Shown in pieces: positions 13,890-20,947 of a DNA stretch of 30,900 nucleotides. The DNA comes from a virus. The stretch is taken from positions 1 through 30,900 of IMG/VR virus record IMGVR_UViG_3300035670_000923; one strand, given 5' to 3'. Made by a program: the position numbers and the translations under genes. The notes under the pieces are model-generated. The model searched no databases, was not told the DNA's origin, and was given only the letters and a program-made list of their open reading frames with translations. The stretch's first letter is position 1. Each line of letters starts with the position of its first letter.

Positions 13890-16487
13890 CTAACCAAATA
13901 TAATTAAATCTCTTTCATCATAAACCGAGTCATCTCCTGATGGATTAAACTGTGCTCTAGCCAGGGCCATAATCAGGGCCACTATACCGTCGATTTTTTC
14001 TGAGGATTTTTCCTTATCCACCTTGATGTTTCCAGCTGGGTCTGTCCTGACCACAATATTATCCGCCATCCATCTTAAAACTGGATGACCACCGTGGGCA
14101 ATTTGACCACTTAGGGTTAGTCTCATTAAGTCCTTTGTCGGTGGAGACATATCCTTAAATCCCTGACCAAAAGGCACTACTGTAAATCCCATACCTTCTA
14201 GGTTTTGACTCATCTGGGTTGCTCCCCATCTGTCATAGACGATTTCCCTGATATTATATTTTTCCCCTAGCCTTTCAATAAACTTTTCAATAAATCCATA
14301 ATGGACCACATTACCCTCTGTGAGATTGAGTAGTCCCTGCCTATGCCAAATATCATAAGGCACTGCATCCTTTTTCACCCTTTGATGTATGGTCTCTTCT
14401 GGTAGCCAAAAGAATGGAAGTATCTGATATTTATCCTCTTCGTCCTCTGGTGGAAACACTAAAACAAAGGCTGTAATATCTGTAGTAGAGGATAAATCCA
14501 GTCCTCCATAACAGACTCTCCCCTTTAGTTCTTCAGGATCTACTGGATAATTGCATAGGTCCCATTTATCCATTGGCATCCACTTGATTTCCTGTTTAAG
14601 CCACATATTTAAACGGAGCTGTTTAAATAGGGCTAAATCTGCCGGGTCATCTTTTACTTGGTTATAATGTTCTCTTACTCTTTCTATTTGAATGGTATGG
14701 CCAAGACTAGGATTGGCTTTATACCAGTTGTTTTCATCTGAAATATCTGCATCGTCTTCCAGTCCATAAATAATGGATAGGAAAGTAGGGTCCACCCTTT
14801 TACCATCTAGAATATCCTTTGCCTTTTGGTGCATCTCCCAGCCATAGCCTGAGAGTTTATTTCCAGCAGTTGTGAGATATAAAAAGAGAGGCTGAGTTCT
14901 AGCATCTCCTGAACCGGTAGTTAGCATCTTTGCAAGGTCCGGATTAGGATAGGTCCAAATCTCATCCAGAATAACACAAGAAGCATTGATTCCGGATTTT
15001 GATTTAACATCAGAGCTTAATACTTGATAAAAGCTACCCGTCTTTGGATAGGTGATTCTCTTAGTTGACCTTACAAGATTGGTCACCTTTGATAGGGTCC
15101 TATTCCCTTCCACAAAGTTCATACTGGTGTTAAATATAATACTTGCCTGTTGTCTATCACAGGCAGCTACATACACTTCAGCATTTGGCTCTCCGTCGGC
15201 ACATAACATATAAAGGGCAATGGCTGCGCCGAGTTCACTATTATGAGTTGGCACCATAGATTTTCCAGCTAAATATAATCGTGATTTACTGCTTACCTCA
15301 ATACATTTCACTGGAACAGACTGTACTTTTTCAATGCTTACTATTGTTCTAAAGGAGTTTTTAGTTGCCTTCTCAGGTGTTTCTTTAAGCCTTTGATTCT
15401 TTCTTTGCAAAGAAAAAACAGGATTGCTCCTGTATGCAAAAAAATGTATTCGATATTTTGGCCCGTAATCTTTCCCTTTTAACCTTGCCCTCCCTTCAGT
15501 TATTGAACACTTAAATCCTAGACTTCTAATAAGTTCTGCCACATCTTCAGCTAATCTTTTACTTACTGTTGTGTATTCACATTCTCCATATTTGGATATA
15601 CATCCATCGGAATCCATAAGACCTTTTAATAATTCTAGTCTTTGTTCATAAGAGGATCTTAAATATTCAGTGGGAATATGTTTATTGCATAATAAGTCCA
15701 TCTTTCTCATTTTAGCTTGCCAAGAAATATCCCTAGCTGCTTGGGTTCTATCGCCATTTCCAAATGCCAAATGAATGCTACCCGTATTATTTGATTTCCA
15801 CTCCCTAACTTCTACACCAGATGATACAACCTTGTCTGCTATTTCTAAATCATTGATATTACAGGTAAAGCTTGCATTATAAGCATTTCCATCGGCTAGC
15901 CAAACCCCTAATACATAAGGTGGAAATTCTAGTTCCCTTTCTTCTAGATCTAATGCCCCAATATTAGGAATTCGATAATTATAACAGCCATTTTTATTTT
16001 TAATCTTGCCTAACATGTCTTCTGTTTTTAGTATTTTTGTTTCATAATATGGCGCTTTATTAGGTTTATATTCATTTACCTGCCACAAATGCTCTCCATC
16101 GGCAATAATACTTTCCCCATCAGAGAATTTTACTTCATAACAAGGCCTGTCATACATAATCTCTGTACATCCCAAGACACTGCAGGTTTTTCCATTCTCA
16201 TCAAATACTTCATCCCCTACTTTTAAATTTTTCATTGTTGTCCATCCACTTGGAGTTGGTATAGGGGTATCAATAGATAATGCTTTTCCATTTTTCTTGC
16301 CTATCTCTACATAAGCGGTACGGTACTGCCTTGTTCCATCTTCTCTTAAAGTTCCAAATAATCTTCTTACCAGATCCTTCTCCCAAGGTAATAATTTAAA
16401 AGGCTGACCAGCCCATTTACCTTTGGTCAGCTTAAGTTGTTCTATAAAATTAATGGCATGATTCGCATGGGCTTCACTAAATGGCAT
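13890..16487 (-). CDS. Terminase large subunit with in-frame intein (865 aa precursor; 517 aa after splicing)
   Basis: The exteins form an HK97-type large terminase (Terminase_1 family). The N-extein carries FIEQLKLTKGKWAGQPFKLL and the P-loop start EIGKKNGK. The intein occupies residues 69-416, and the C-extein resumes SELGAAIALY, so splicing rebuilds the Walker A motif GKKNGKS. Walker B is CVILDEIW (about residue 500), with LYLTTAGN as the coupling motif. The RNase H-like nuclease shows GLDLSSTTDITAF (about 657), EIVYDRWGATQ and KIDGIVALIMALA (about 831), with conserved acidic residues. It translocates and cuts DNA at the portal. Without splicing the P-loop is split, so activity should depend on the intein. 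GGAGG precedes the ATG. Confidence 0.95.
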   Translation of the reverse strand: MPFSEAHANHAINFIEQLKLTKGKWAGQPFKLLPWEKDLVRRLFGTLREDGTRQYRTAYVEIGKKNGKALSIDTPIPTPSGWTTMKNLKVGDEVFDENGKTCSVLGCTEIMYDRPCYEVKFSDGESIIADGEHLWQVNEYKPNKAPYYETKILKTEDMLGKIKNKNGCYNYRIPNIGALDLEERELEFPPYVLGVWLADGNAYNASFTCNINDLEIADKVVSSGVEVREWKSNNTGSIHLAFGNGDRTQAARDISWQAKMRKMDLLCNKHIPTEYLRSSYEQRLELLKGLMDSDGCISKYGECEYTTVSKRLAEDVAELIRSLGFKCSITEGRARLKGKDYGPKYRIHFFAYRSNPVFSLQRKNQRLKETPEKATKNSFRTIVSIEKVQSVPVKCIEVSSKSRLYLAGKSMVPTHNSELGAAIALYMLCADGEPNAEVYVAACDRQQASIIFNTSMNFVEGNRTLSKVTNLVRSTKRITYPKTGSFYQVLSSDVKSKSGINASCVILDEIWTYPNPDLAKMLTTGSGDARTQPLFLYLTTAGNKLSGYGWEMHQKAKDILDGKRVDPTFLSIIYGLEDDADISDENNWYKANPSLGHTIQIERVREHYNQVKDDPADLALFKQLRLNMWLKQEIKWMPMDKWDLCNYPVDPEELKGRVCYGGLDLSSTTDITAFVLVFPPEDEEDKYQILPFFWLPEETIHQRVKKDAVPYDIWHRQGLLNLTEGNVVHYGFIEKFIERLGEKYNIREIVYDRWGATQMSQNLEGMGFTVVPFGQGFKDMSPPTKDLMRLTLSGQIAHGGHPVLRWMADNIVVRTDPAGNIKVDKEKSSEKIDGIVALIMALARAQFNPSGDDSVYDERDLIIFG
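15240..16283 (-). mobile_element. Class 3-type intein with LAGLIDADG homing endonuclease (348 aa)
   Basis: The intein begins ALSIDTPIPTPSGW and ends MVPTHN, and the next residue is Ser. Position 1 is Ala, so the usual Cys/Ser nucleophile is missing. The class 3 triad is present: Trp at intein position 67 in block B (ADGEHLW), Cys at 327 in block F (VPVKCIEV), and Thr at 346 in block G (PTHN), with His-Asn at the end. In class 3 inteins the block F Cys makes the first attack. Two LAGLIDADG motifs, VLGVWLADG (precursor residues 192-200) and LLKGLMDSDG (286-295), keep their acidic residues, so the endonuclease may be active and able to invade empty terminase genes. Confidence 0.92.
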
Positions 16488-16510
16488 CTGGCCTCCCTCC
16501 TTTTTTAACT

Positions 16511-17023
16511 TTAGTCATCGTCCTTCTTGTTTAAAAGATCCTCTGCCTTTGGTACATTGAAAAGCAGATCTTCCATGGCATCCCCTTCGATGACGTTTCC
16601 TGAATTATTAATATTGAGTCTGCTTCTTGCAGATGGACTTAGCCCAAGCTCTGAGCAGAAGTTTCGCATCTGTTTTAGATTTTGCTGGGCAATAGATACC
16701 TGGGGAATCTGCTGAATATATCCTGAAGCCGTCTTTAAAATGGATCCATGCTTTGATATAAATTCCTCTGCCTCTTTCCATCTGGCATAGGCCTGACAAT
16801 ACCCAGCAAAGGCTGCCATATCTACTTGAGTCAGTAGCCCCATGGCTTCCAGTTCCTTTGATAATCTTCTCCATTCCTTTTTAGCATCTGGCTCCAGCCA
16901 TGACGGGCATTTTGGCGCTCCTTGCTTAGGCTTTGGTTCGTTTTTATTCAGTGGTCTTTTTCCAGGATTACCTTCTAGCTCCTTAATAGCTGTAGGTTTT
17001 GGTGGCCTTCCTCTACCTGCCAT
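16511..17023 (-). CDS. Terminase small subunit, P27 family (170 aa)
   Basis: The product starts MAGRGRPPKPTAIKELEGN, followed by PGKRPLNKNEPKPKQG and CPSWLEPDAKKEWRRLSKEL, the classic opening of P27-type small terminases, which recognise phage DNA and deliver it to the large subunit. Helical segments and SELGLSPSARSRLNI near the end also fit. GGGGGTG lies seven bases before this ATG; an in-frame ATG at 17050 has no ribosome-binding site. The gene starts right after two terminators, so it probably heads the late operon or is reached by antitermination. Confidence 0.93.
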   Translation of the reverse strand: MAGRGRPPKPTAIKELEGNPGKRPLNKNEPKPKQGAPKCPSWLEPDAKKEWRRLSKELEAMGLLTQVDMAAFAGYCQAYARWKEAEEFISKHGSILKTASGYIQQIPQVSIAQQNLKQMRNFCSELGLSPSARSRLNINNSGNVIEGDAMEDLLFNVPKAEDLLNKKDDD

Positions 17024-17052
17024 AACTTTCACCCCCTTCATTTTCTGCAAAG

Positions 17053-17072
17053 AAAAAAGACCCGCAGGTCTT
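17053..17072 (-). terminator. Intrinsic terminator immediately upstream of terS
   Basis: On the minus strand AAGACC pairs with GGTCTT around the tetraloop TGCG, followed by six T residues. This is a compact, strong Rho-independent terminator that should stop transcripts from the accessory block before the terminase genes. Confidence 0.85.
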
Positions 17073-17092
17073 CATTCATCTATTATGAGAAA

Positions 17093-17112
17093 AGAGCCTT
17101 CTTTTAGGCTCT
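17093..17112 (-). terminator. Terminator overlapping the end of the last accessory gene
   Basis: A seven-base perfect stem AGAGCCT / AGGCTCT with a six-base A-rich loop is followed by TTTCTC. It overlaps the stop codon of the 73-residue gene. With the hairpin at 17053-17072 it makes a tandem pair. Confidence 0.7.
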
Positions 17113-17325
17113 AATCACTTTATCCATATCAACTTTCACTTCTTCCACCCGCCAATCGGTGAAGTTTTTAAACCATCCTTTTGAAAACTTCTCTGCCAAA
17201 TCTTCTGTGTCCCAGTAGCAGGCATCATTAAAATCAAATGTCCATTTTGGATTTCCATCCATCATGCTAAGGTATAACTTTTTTCCTTCTTTCGTTTTCA
17301 TGGTTACCGTGTAGAATATTTCCAT
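17104..17325 (-). CDS. Small accessory protein, function unknown (73 aa)
   Basis: I start it at MEIFYTVTMKTKEGKKLYLS because GGAGG is eight bases upstream; the longer frame to 17364 runs through a promoter-like element. The protein is rich in aromatic residues (PKWTFDFNDACYWDTEDLAE, WFKNFTDWRVEEVKV). No known catalytic motif is visible. It belongs to the set of small proteins that accompany amidoligase genes in Firmicute mobile elements. It has its own copy of the shared promoter-like element and is followed by two terminators. Confidence 0.65.
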   Translation of the reverse strand: MEIFYTVTMKTKEGKKLYLSMMDGNPKWTFDFNDACYWDTEDLAEKFSKGWFKNFTDWRVEEVKVDMDKVIRA

Positions 17326-17356
17326 TTCTTTCGCCTCCTTGTTTTTGGTATATACA

Positions 17357-17385
17357 TACATCACTCAGGTGGCGAAATTAGTCAA
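17357..17385 (-). promoter_or_regulatory. Promoter-like element, copy 1 (before the 73-aa gene)
   Basis: TTGACT (17380-17385), 17 bases, then GATGTA (17357-17362) on the minus strand. The -10 side, GAGTGATGTATGTATATACC, closely matches that of the amidoligase gene element (GAGTGATATATGTACATGACC-like). It begins 32 bases before the chosen start codon. Confidence 0.55.
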
Positions 17386-17388
17386 GGA

Positions 17389-17598
17389 TTACTTTCCTCT
17401 AATACCTTTATAATTAAAGTTCCCTTTTTTAATTTCTTCATGATCTGCTTCTACAGCCTTTTTATATTCAGGGTCCTTGGTTTCCTTATCCTTACAAGTC
17501 ATACAAAATACGTCTTCACTAAACATGGACATAATCCGTCCACCTTTTAGACTTCCCTTGCACCGGTCACAATGTTTCTGACTAAAAAATTTATCCAT
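17389..17598 (-). CDS. Small zinc-ribbon protein (69 aa)
   Basis: Two Cys pairs, HCDRCKGSL and VFCMTCKDKE, separated by about 19 residues, form a likely treble-clef or zinc-ribbon site. The C-terminal half is charged and ends NYKGIRGK. The ATG has GGAGG six bases upstream; the GTG two codons earlier is less well spaced. Small two-CxxC proteins of this type commonly travel with amidoligase clusters. A nucleic-acid or protein-binding adaptor role is an inference. Confidence 0.7.
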   Translation of the reverse strand: MDKFFSQKHCDRCKGSLKGGRIMSMFSEDVFCMTCKDKETKDPEYKKAVEADHEEIKKGNFNYKGIRGK

Positions 17599-17608
17599 TT
17601 TCACCCTC

Positions 17609-17797
17609 CTACTCTACATCCACATATTCCATCAGTATCTGCAGGGCTTCATCGTAGCTTTTGGCTTCAGTTGTAATCCGCCTAGTCATCTCTTTTGCCT
17701 TTTCAGCTTCCCCTGCTTTTCTAAGGGTTCTTGTAGCAATCCCCATGAGATTAAAAATGTTACCATCTTCCCCTATCAGTCTACATTTGGGTTTCAT
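17609..17797 (-). CDS. Conserved small accessory protein (62 aa)
   Basis: The sequence KPKCRLIGEDGNIFNLMGIA, then ATRTLRKAGEAEKAKEMTRR and SYDEALQILMEYVDVE, looks like a compact, mostly helical protein. I recognise this opening from small proteins in clostridial phages and conjugative elements, but know no function. Its start overlaps the end of the 267-residue gene by 17 bases in another frame, so translation is coupled. Confidence 0.7.
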   Translation of the reverse strand: MKPKCRLIGEDGNIFNLMGIATRTLRKAGEAEKAKEMTRRITTEAKSYDEALQILMEYVDVE

Positions 17798-18584
17798 CTA
17801 AAACACCTGCCTTTCTAAAAGCTCCACTCCCTTCTAAATGTTTTAGAAGAGTCTTTCTGGTTTCCTTATACTCTGGCCCGTTCATCCCAATTCGAATAAG
17901 CCAGGTTCTAAGGGCGTACTTTGGGTTGTCATCTTGGGCCTGCTTAAAGGATGCTCGGTTCAGGGTTTTAGCATACTGAGCTATCAGGGCCACTAAGTCT
18001 TTAAAGGCTGATATTCTCTCATCACTTAGCTCTGACCCGTAAAGATAAAAGCTCAAGGTTTTCTCTTCAAAGTCAACCTGAAACCCTGGGCATCTTTCAG
18101 CACCTAGCATTTGAGTGACCTTTTTAAGTCCCTCTAAACCTAAAGCTTCTTCTTTATTTAAATCCTCTGCAAAATCCTCATCCATAAAAGGTTCATCTGT
18201 CTCAAATGCCATCATGATTAATTGCTGCTTGCTGTAAAGCATGTTAATGATGTTCTTAAGGCTTGTAGCTGTATGGTCCCCTATAGGAAGCTTTACTTCT
18301 ACACCCTCTAGTTCCTGAAGATTTGGAGCTGTTGCTTCATTAACCCCTTCTTCTCCTGCATTAACTTCTTCTAGATTTTCAGTAGGTTCTTCCACTATAG
18401 GCCCGTTTAAAATTTCATCCATGGTAATGATCTCACCATCAGCTTTTGTAATGGTTCCGTGTCTATCGATTGTGTATACTTCAGTATTTGTCCTAATCTC
18501 GTAATTGAAAGTTGGAACACTCAAGTATTTAGGTTTTACACCAAAATGCTCACCTAGTCTTTTGATCATCTCTTTTCGATCCAT
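17781..18584 (-). CDS. Accessory protein with C-terminal module shared with the amidoligase (267 aa)
   Basis: The start MDRKEMIKRLGEHFGVKPKY has GGAGG seven bases upstream. The N-terminal about 60 residues (VPTFNYEIRTNTEVYTIDRH) look folded. An acidic, probably disordered linker follows (about residues 68-100), then a helical middle part. The last about 45 residues (NPKYALRTWLIRIGMNGPEY, KETRKTLLKHLEGSGAFR) match the end of the amidoligase encoded 1.4 kb upstream (NPKFSMRTWLNRIG, CREHLCKHLDGSAAWR). Similar proteins on Firmicute elements are sometimes called virulence-related. No enzymatic motif is visible. The shared tail suggests both proteins bind the same partner or substrate. Confidence 0.75.
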   Translation of the reverse strand: MDRKEMIKRLGEHFGVKPKYLSVPTFNYEIRTNTEVYTIDRHGTITKADGEIITMDEILNGPIVEEPTENLEEVNAGEEGVNEATAPNLQELEGVEVKLPIGDHTATSLKNIINMLYSKQQLIMMAFETDEPFMDEDFAEDLNKEEALGLEGLKKVTQMLGAERCPGFQVDFEEKTLSFYLYGSELSDERISAFKDLVALIAQYAKTLNRASFKQAQDDNPKYALRTWLIRIGMNGPEYKETRKTLLKHLEGSGAFRKAGVLDETQM

Positions 18585-18615
18585 GTTCATACCTCCCTTA
18601 ACATTTGGTACTTAC

Positions 18616-18644
18616 ATTAACGCTCTATACACAGGATATAGCAA
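18616..18644 (-). promoter_or_regulatory. Promoter-like element, copy 3 (before the 267-aa gene)
   Basis: TTGCTA (18639-18644) inside ACTTGCTAT, a 17-base spacer, then GTTAAT (18616-18621). Downstream, TTAATGTAAGTACC resembles TTAATGGTAGTACC of the element near 19280. Confidence 0.5.
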
Positions 18645-18657
18645 GTCATTTATGAAA

Positions 18658-18718
18658 AGATAATGCACCTAATTATCCGCTTTCGATGTTGCAGTGCGGG
18701 TAGTTAAGTGCATTATCT
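18658..18718. repeat. Palindromic element B (23-base arms)
   Basis: The arms at 18658-18680 and 18696-18718 match at 20 of 23 positions around a 15-base loop. As a plus-strand RNA two of the three differences are G-U pairs. On the minus strand the second arm is followed by TTTTC, so it might also end the upstream transcript. It shares CGCTTTCG (18678-18685) and TAGTTAAGTGC (18701-18711) with element A at the left edge. Confidence 0.7.
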
Positions 18719-18729
18719 ATATTCCTGCT

Positions 18730-19044
18730 TTAAGTGATCTCAAGACCGGTGTAGCGTGGCCAGGAATATCCTTCTGTATTTACCAGAACCTTCTCGCCGG
18801 TGTCGATGTTGACTACCCTAATGCATCTGACCTCTCCCTCATGATTGACACCGCCATCTTCTGCAGTAATCCAATCCTGGTCCTTAAAAAAATCTTCTGC
18901 AAAGTTCCTAAATTCTTCATCCTTTAAAATTACTTCTCTGGTAATGGTGTAGGGCTGCCCCTTTTGTCCATCTTTAATGGCTTGATGGGTAAGTTCCCTA
19001 AGTTCCTTTAAGTCACAAACCTTTCTTCCAAATAAAGCTCTCAT
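18730..19044 (-). CDS. Small accessory protein, DUF6329-like (104 aa)
   Basis: I start it at MRALFGRKVCDLKELRELTH, whose ATG overlaps the previous stop (TAATG) and has GGGAGG nine bases upstream; a longer frame to 19122 lies inside the neighbouring gene. The body includes ITREVILKDEEFRNFAEDFF, then RCIRVVNIDTGEKVLVNTEG and YSWPRYTGLEI. These fit small proteins of unknown function found with amidoligases in clostridial elements. No catalytic residues can be named. Confidence 0.65.
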   Translation of the reverse strand: MRALFGRKVCDLKELRELTHQAIKDGQKGQPYTITREVILKDEEFRNFAEDFFKDQDWITAEDGGVNHEGEVRCIRVVNIDTGEKVLVNTEGYSWPRYTGLEIT

Positions 19045-19235
19045 TATTTCTCGCCTCCCACTCTTTTGAAATGCCCTGTTTCTAAAAATCCCTCCATCTC
19101 TGAGGGTGTGTAAATCAGGCATTCATCATCCCTTTCTTTAATGGGTGATAAGATAAAATCTTTTCCCCATCTTCCTGCGATTTCGTATGCCTTTCCACTC
19201 CTCGATTCAAATCTGTCTTTTTTCTTAATCATCAT
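19044..19235 (-). CDS. Small accessory protein, function unknown (63 aa)
   Basis: This is a short, charged protein (MIKKKDRFESRSGKAYEIAG, then KDFILSPIKERDDECLIYT and ending HFKRVGGEK). The pattern of short beta segments suggests a small barrel, but I recognise no family. GGAGG is eight bases before the first ATG. It is preceded by its own promoter-like element and overlaps the next gene by one base, so the two are co-translated. Confidence 0.6.
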   Translation of the reverse strand: MMIKKKDRFESRSGKAYEIAGRWGKDFILSPIKERDDECLIYTPSEMEGFLETGHFKRVGGEK

Positions 19236-19277
19236 TTCTCTGGCCTCCTTAAGATTTCTTTGCTTTGGGTACTACCA

Positions 19278-19306
19278 TTAATGCCTCTGAATCTACATAA
19301 TAGCAA
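19278..19306 (-). promoter_or_regulatory. Promoter-like element, copy 4 (before the 63-aa gene)
   Basis: ACTTGCTATT carries a -35-like TTGCTA (19301-19306). An ATTAAT box is 18 bases downstream (19277-19282; CATTAA with a 17-base spacer). The following TTAATGGTAGTACC repeats that of copy 3. Confidence 0.5.
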
Positions 19307-19342
19307 GTACAATCTTGAGAAATGATGATTCTTTTTTTAGGG

Positions 19343-19831
19343 CTATAAATACTTTGGTGGGTGCTTCATAATGGCTTTTTCACTAATGGATAAAGCATCG
19401 TCAATAAACTTTAAATCAAACCCTGCAGCTTCATATCCTTCTTTTACCGTTTCAAGATAGCTCCTACTTGGAATGTTAAGATGGATCCTATCAATGATCT
19501 TGTCCGTCATAATGTACACCATGACCTGAGGGGTTGTTCCGTCTTCCAAGGTTATTTTCACATCTTCCTTTTCATAAAATCTTGGGTAGCCTTCATAATA
19601 ATCTAGAGCCTTTTCGTCTTCCGGCTGAAGCTCCCAAATGAGCACCGGCACCTTGCCACCACGTTTCTTTTCAATGGTGCAATAGGCACTGCCCTCTCTA
19701 CCTTTAAAGAGTAGCCTGTAGCCTTTTAAATAACCTTTTCCATAAACCTTAGCAGTAGGGCATCTCATGGCCATTTGCTCCAAGTTTAGATTTGACCCAT
19801 AGGCTGCATTTAATCTTTTTTCCACTTTCAT
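19343..19831 (-). CDS. Gamma-glutamylcyclotransferase-like protein (162 aa)
   Basis: The family signature AAYGSNLN is near residue 10. The acidic region ALDYYEGYPRFYEKEDV supplies the expected catalytic Glu, and GYRLLFKGREGSAYCTIEKK fits the barrel. Members of this fold cleave gamma-glutamyl amide bonds, releasing 5-oxoproline. The C-terminus (about 110-162) carries SRSYLETVKEGYEAAGFD. I start at the ATG at 19831 with GGAG upstream; a GTG two codons earlier is possible. Pairing with an amidoligase is known in phages and mobile elements, where one enzyme is thought to make, and the other to remove, a gamma-glutamyl-type peptide tag. The substrate here is unknown. Confidence 0.9.
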   Translation of the reverse strand: MKVEKRLNAAYGSNLNLEQMAMRCPTAKVYGKGYLKGYRLLFKGREGSAYCTIEKKRGGKVPVLIWELQPEDEKALDYYEGYPRFYEKEDVKITLEDGTTPQVMVYIMTDKIIDRIHLNIPSRSYLETVKEGYEAAGFDLKFIDDALSISEKAIMKHPPKYL

Positions 19832-19916
19832 ATACACTCCATCCTTTCTTAAAGGGCCTTTTCTTCCCCTTAGCTTCCCCTGTGTGGGCTTTTTACTTAA
19901 GTAGGAAACCCTTCTA

Positions 19917-19946
19917 CCACCTAAAGAGCGGTTTCCCGCTCGGTGG
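19917..19946 (-). other. Structured RNA hairpin between amidoligase and cyclotransferase genes
   Basis: On the minus strand CCACC-GAGCGG pairs with CCGCTC-GGTGG, closed by a GAAA tetraloop, with one four-base bulge (TTTA). Eleven base pairs with a GNRA loop give a stable structure. No long T-run follows, so it is not a simple terminator. It may protect mRNA, serve as a processing site or bind a protein. Confidence 0.6.
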
Positions 19947-19973
19947 CTTTAAGGACGCCGCCTTTTTGTTTAT

Positions 19974-20900
19974 CTATGCGGCTGTGCGAAATCTCCAGGC
20001 TGCACTTCCATCTAGGTGTTTACAAAGGTGCTCTCTGCAGTTTTTGAAGTCGTCTCCGATAAAGCCGATTCGGTTTAGCCAGGTTCTCATGGAAAACTTA
20101 GGGTTTTCAATCTGTGGCTTCTTGCTGCTGGCACTCTTTTGGGTAAGGGCCTGGTGGTTCATGGCTAGGGCAAGGACCACGTAGCTTCTTATCTTCCCTG
20201 CGTGAAGGTTTGGGTTGTTAAATCCCCTAAGTTCAACTGTTCCCACTCCGTTGAAAAGGCTATGGAGGTTTAGAAAATGGTATCTGCTTTGGTGGTAATG
20301 TTTTTCTCTTCTGTCGCTGTAGCCTTGGTACCAAATGTCCTCAATCTGCTTCATGGTGGTTGGCTTTTTCTTGTTCATCCTCTCCACTAGGCTTTGGTCC
20401 ATCTTTTTGCAATACTGCATTCTGCGGCGTTCTATCTGAAGGGCTTCGTATAAAAGGTCGTTTCTTGAGTAAATGATATTCATAAAGTTTCTGATGGATC
20501 TTGGGGTGTGGTCTCTGCCGTCAAGGTGGATGTGAATTCCAGTGCAGTTTTGCTGCCCTGAAAAGGCCCCTGCTTTTCTAAGCTTTCTTATCATCTCTTG
20601 AAGGCTTTCAATGTCGTCTTCGTAGGTTAAGATTGGGCTTACAAGCTCTACGCTGTATTCTTTTGAAGCGGAAACCTTATCGCCCCCTACTTTCTTTTGA
20701 GTGTTGATGCTTCCGTCATACATGATTTTCCATTTGCGTCCATCCGGTGCTGTTATTCTAAAAGTTTTGTAGTAGTCATTAAGTTCTTCAATGGTTCCCC
20801 CTAAATGCTCTGCTACAACTTTGGCTGCTTTTCTTCTAGTGATTCCTGTCATTTCAATTTCAATTCCTAGGTTGCTCTTTAAAAAATCCTTATTTTCCAT
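19974..20900 (-). CDS. Amidoligase family enzyme, COOH-NH2 ligase fold (308 aa)
   Basis: Core motifs of the phage-type amidoligase family (glutamine synthetase-like fold) are present: LGIEIEMTGITRRKAAKVV near the N-terminus, YSVELVSPILTYEDDIESL, and CTGIHIHLDGRDHTPRSIRN. The Glu and His residues in these strands normally bind metal and ATP. Such enzymes form amide bonds, probably ligating an amino acid or peptide to a carboxyl group. The last about 45 residues repeat the module of the 267-residue protein. The start MENKDFLKSN has GGAAGGGG upstream; an earlier ATG at 20948 lies in the promoter-like element. It heads the amidoligase transcript. Confidence 0.9.
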   Translation of the reverse strand: MENKDFLKSNLGIEIEMTGITRRKAAKVVAEHLGGTIEELNDYYKTFRITAPDGRKWKIMYDGSINTQKKVGGDKVSASKEYSVELVSPILTYEDDIESLQEMIRKLRKAGAFSGQQNCTGIHIHLDGRDHTPRSIRNFMNIIYSRNDLLYEALQIERRRMQYCKKMDQSLVERMNKKKPTTMKQIEDIWYQGYSDRREKHYHQSRYHFLNLHSLFNGVGTVELRGFNNPNLHAGKIRSYVVLALAMNHQALTQKSASSKKPQIENPKFSMRTWLNRIGFIGDDFKNCREHLCKHLDGSAAWRFRTAA

Positions 20901-20947
20901 GGTATTTTCCCCTTCCTTTTTTTGGTGTGTTTCTTTGGTCATGTACA

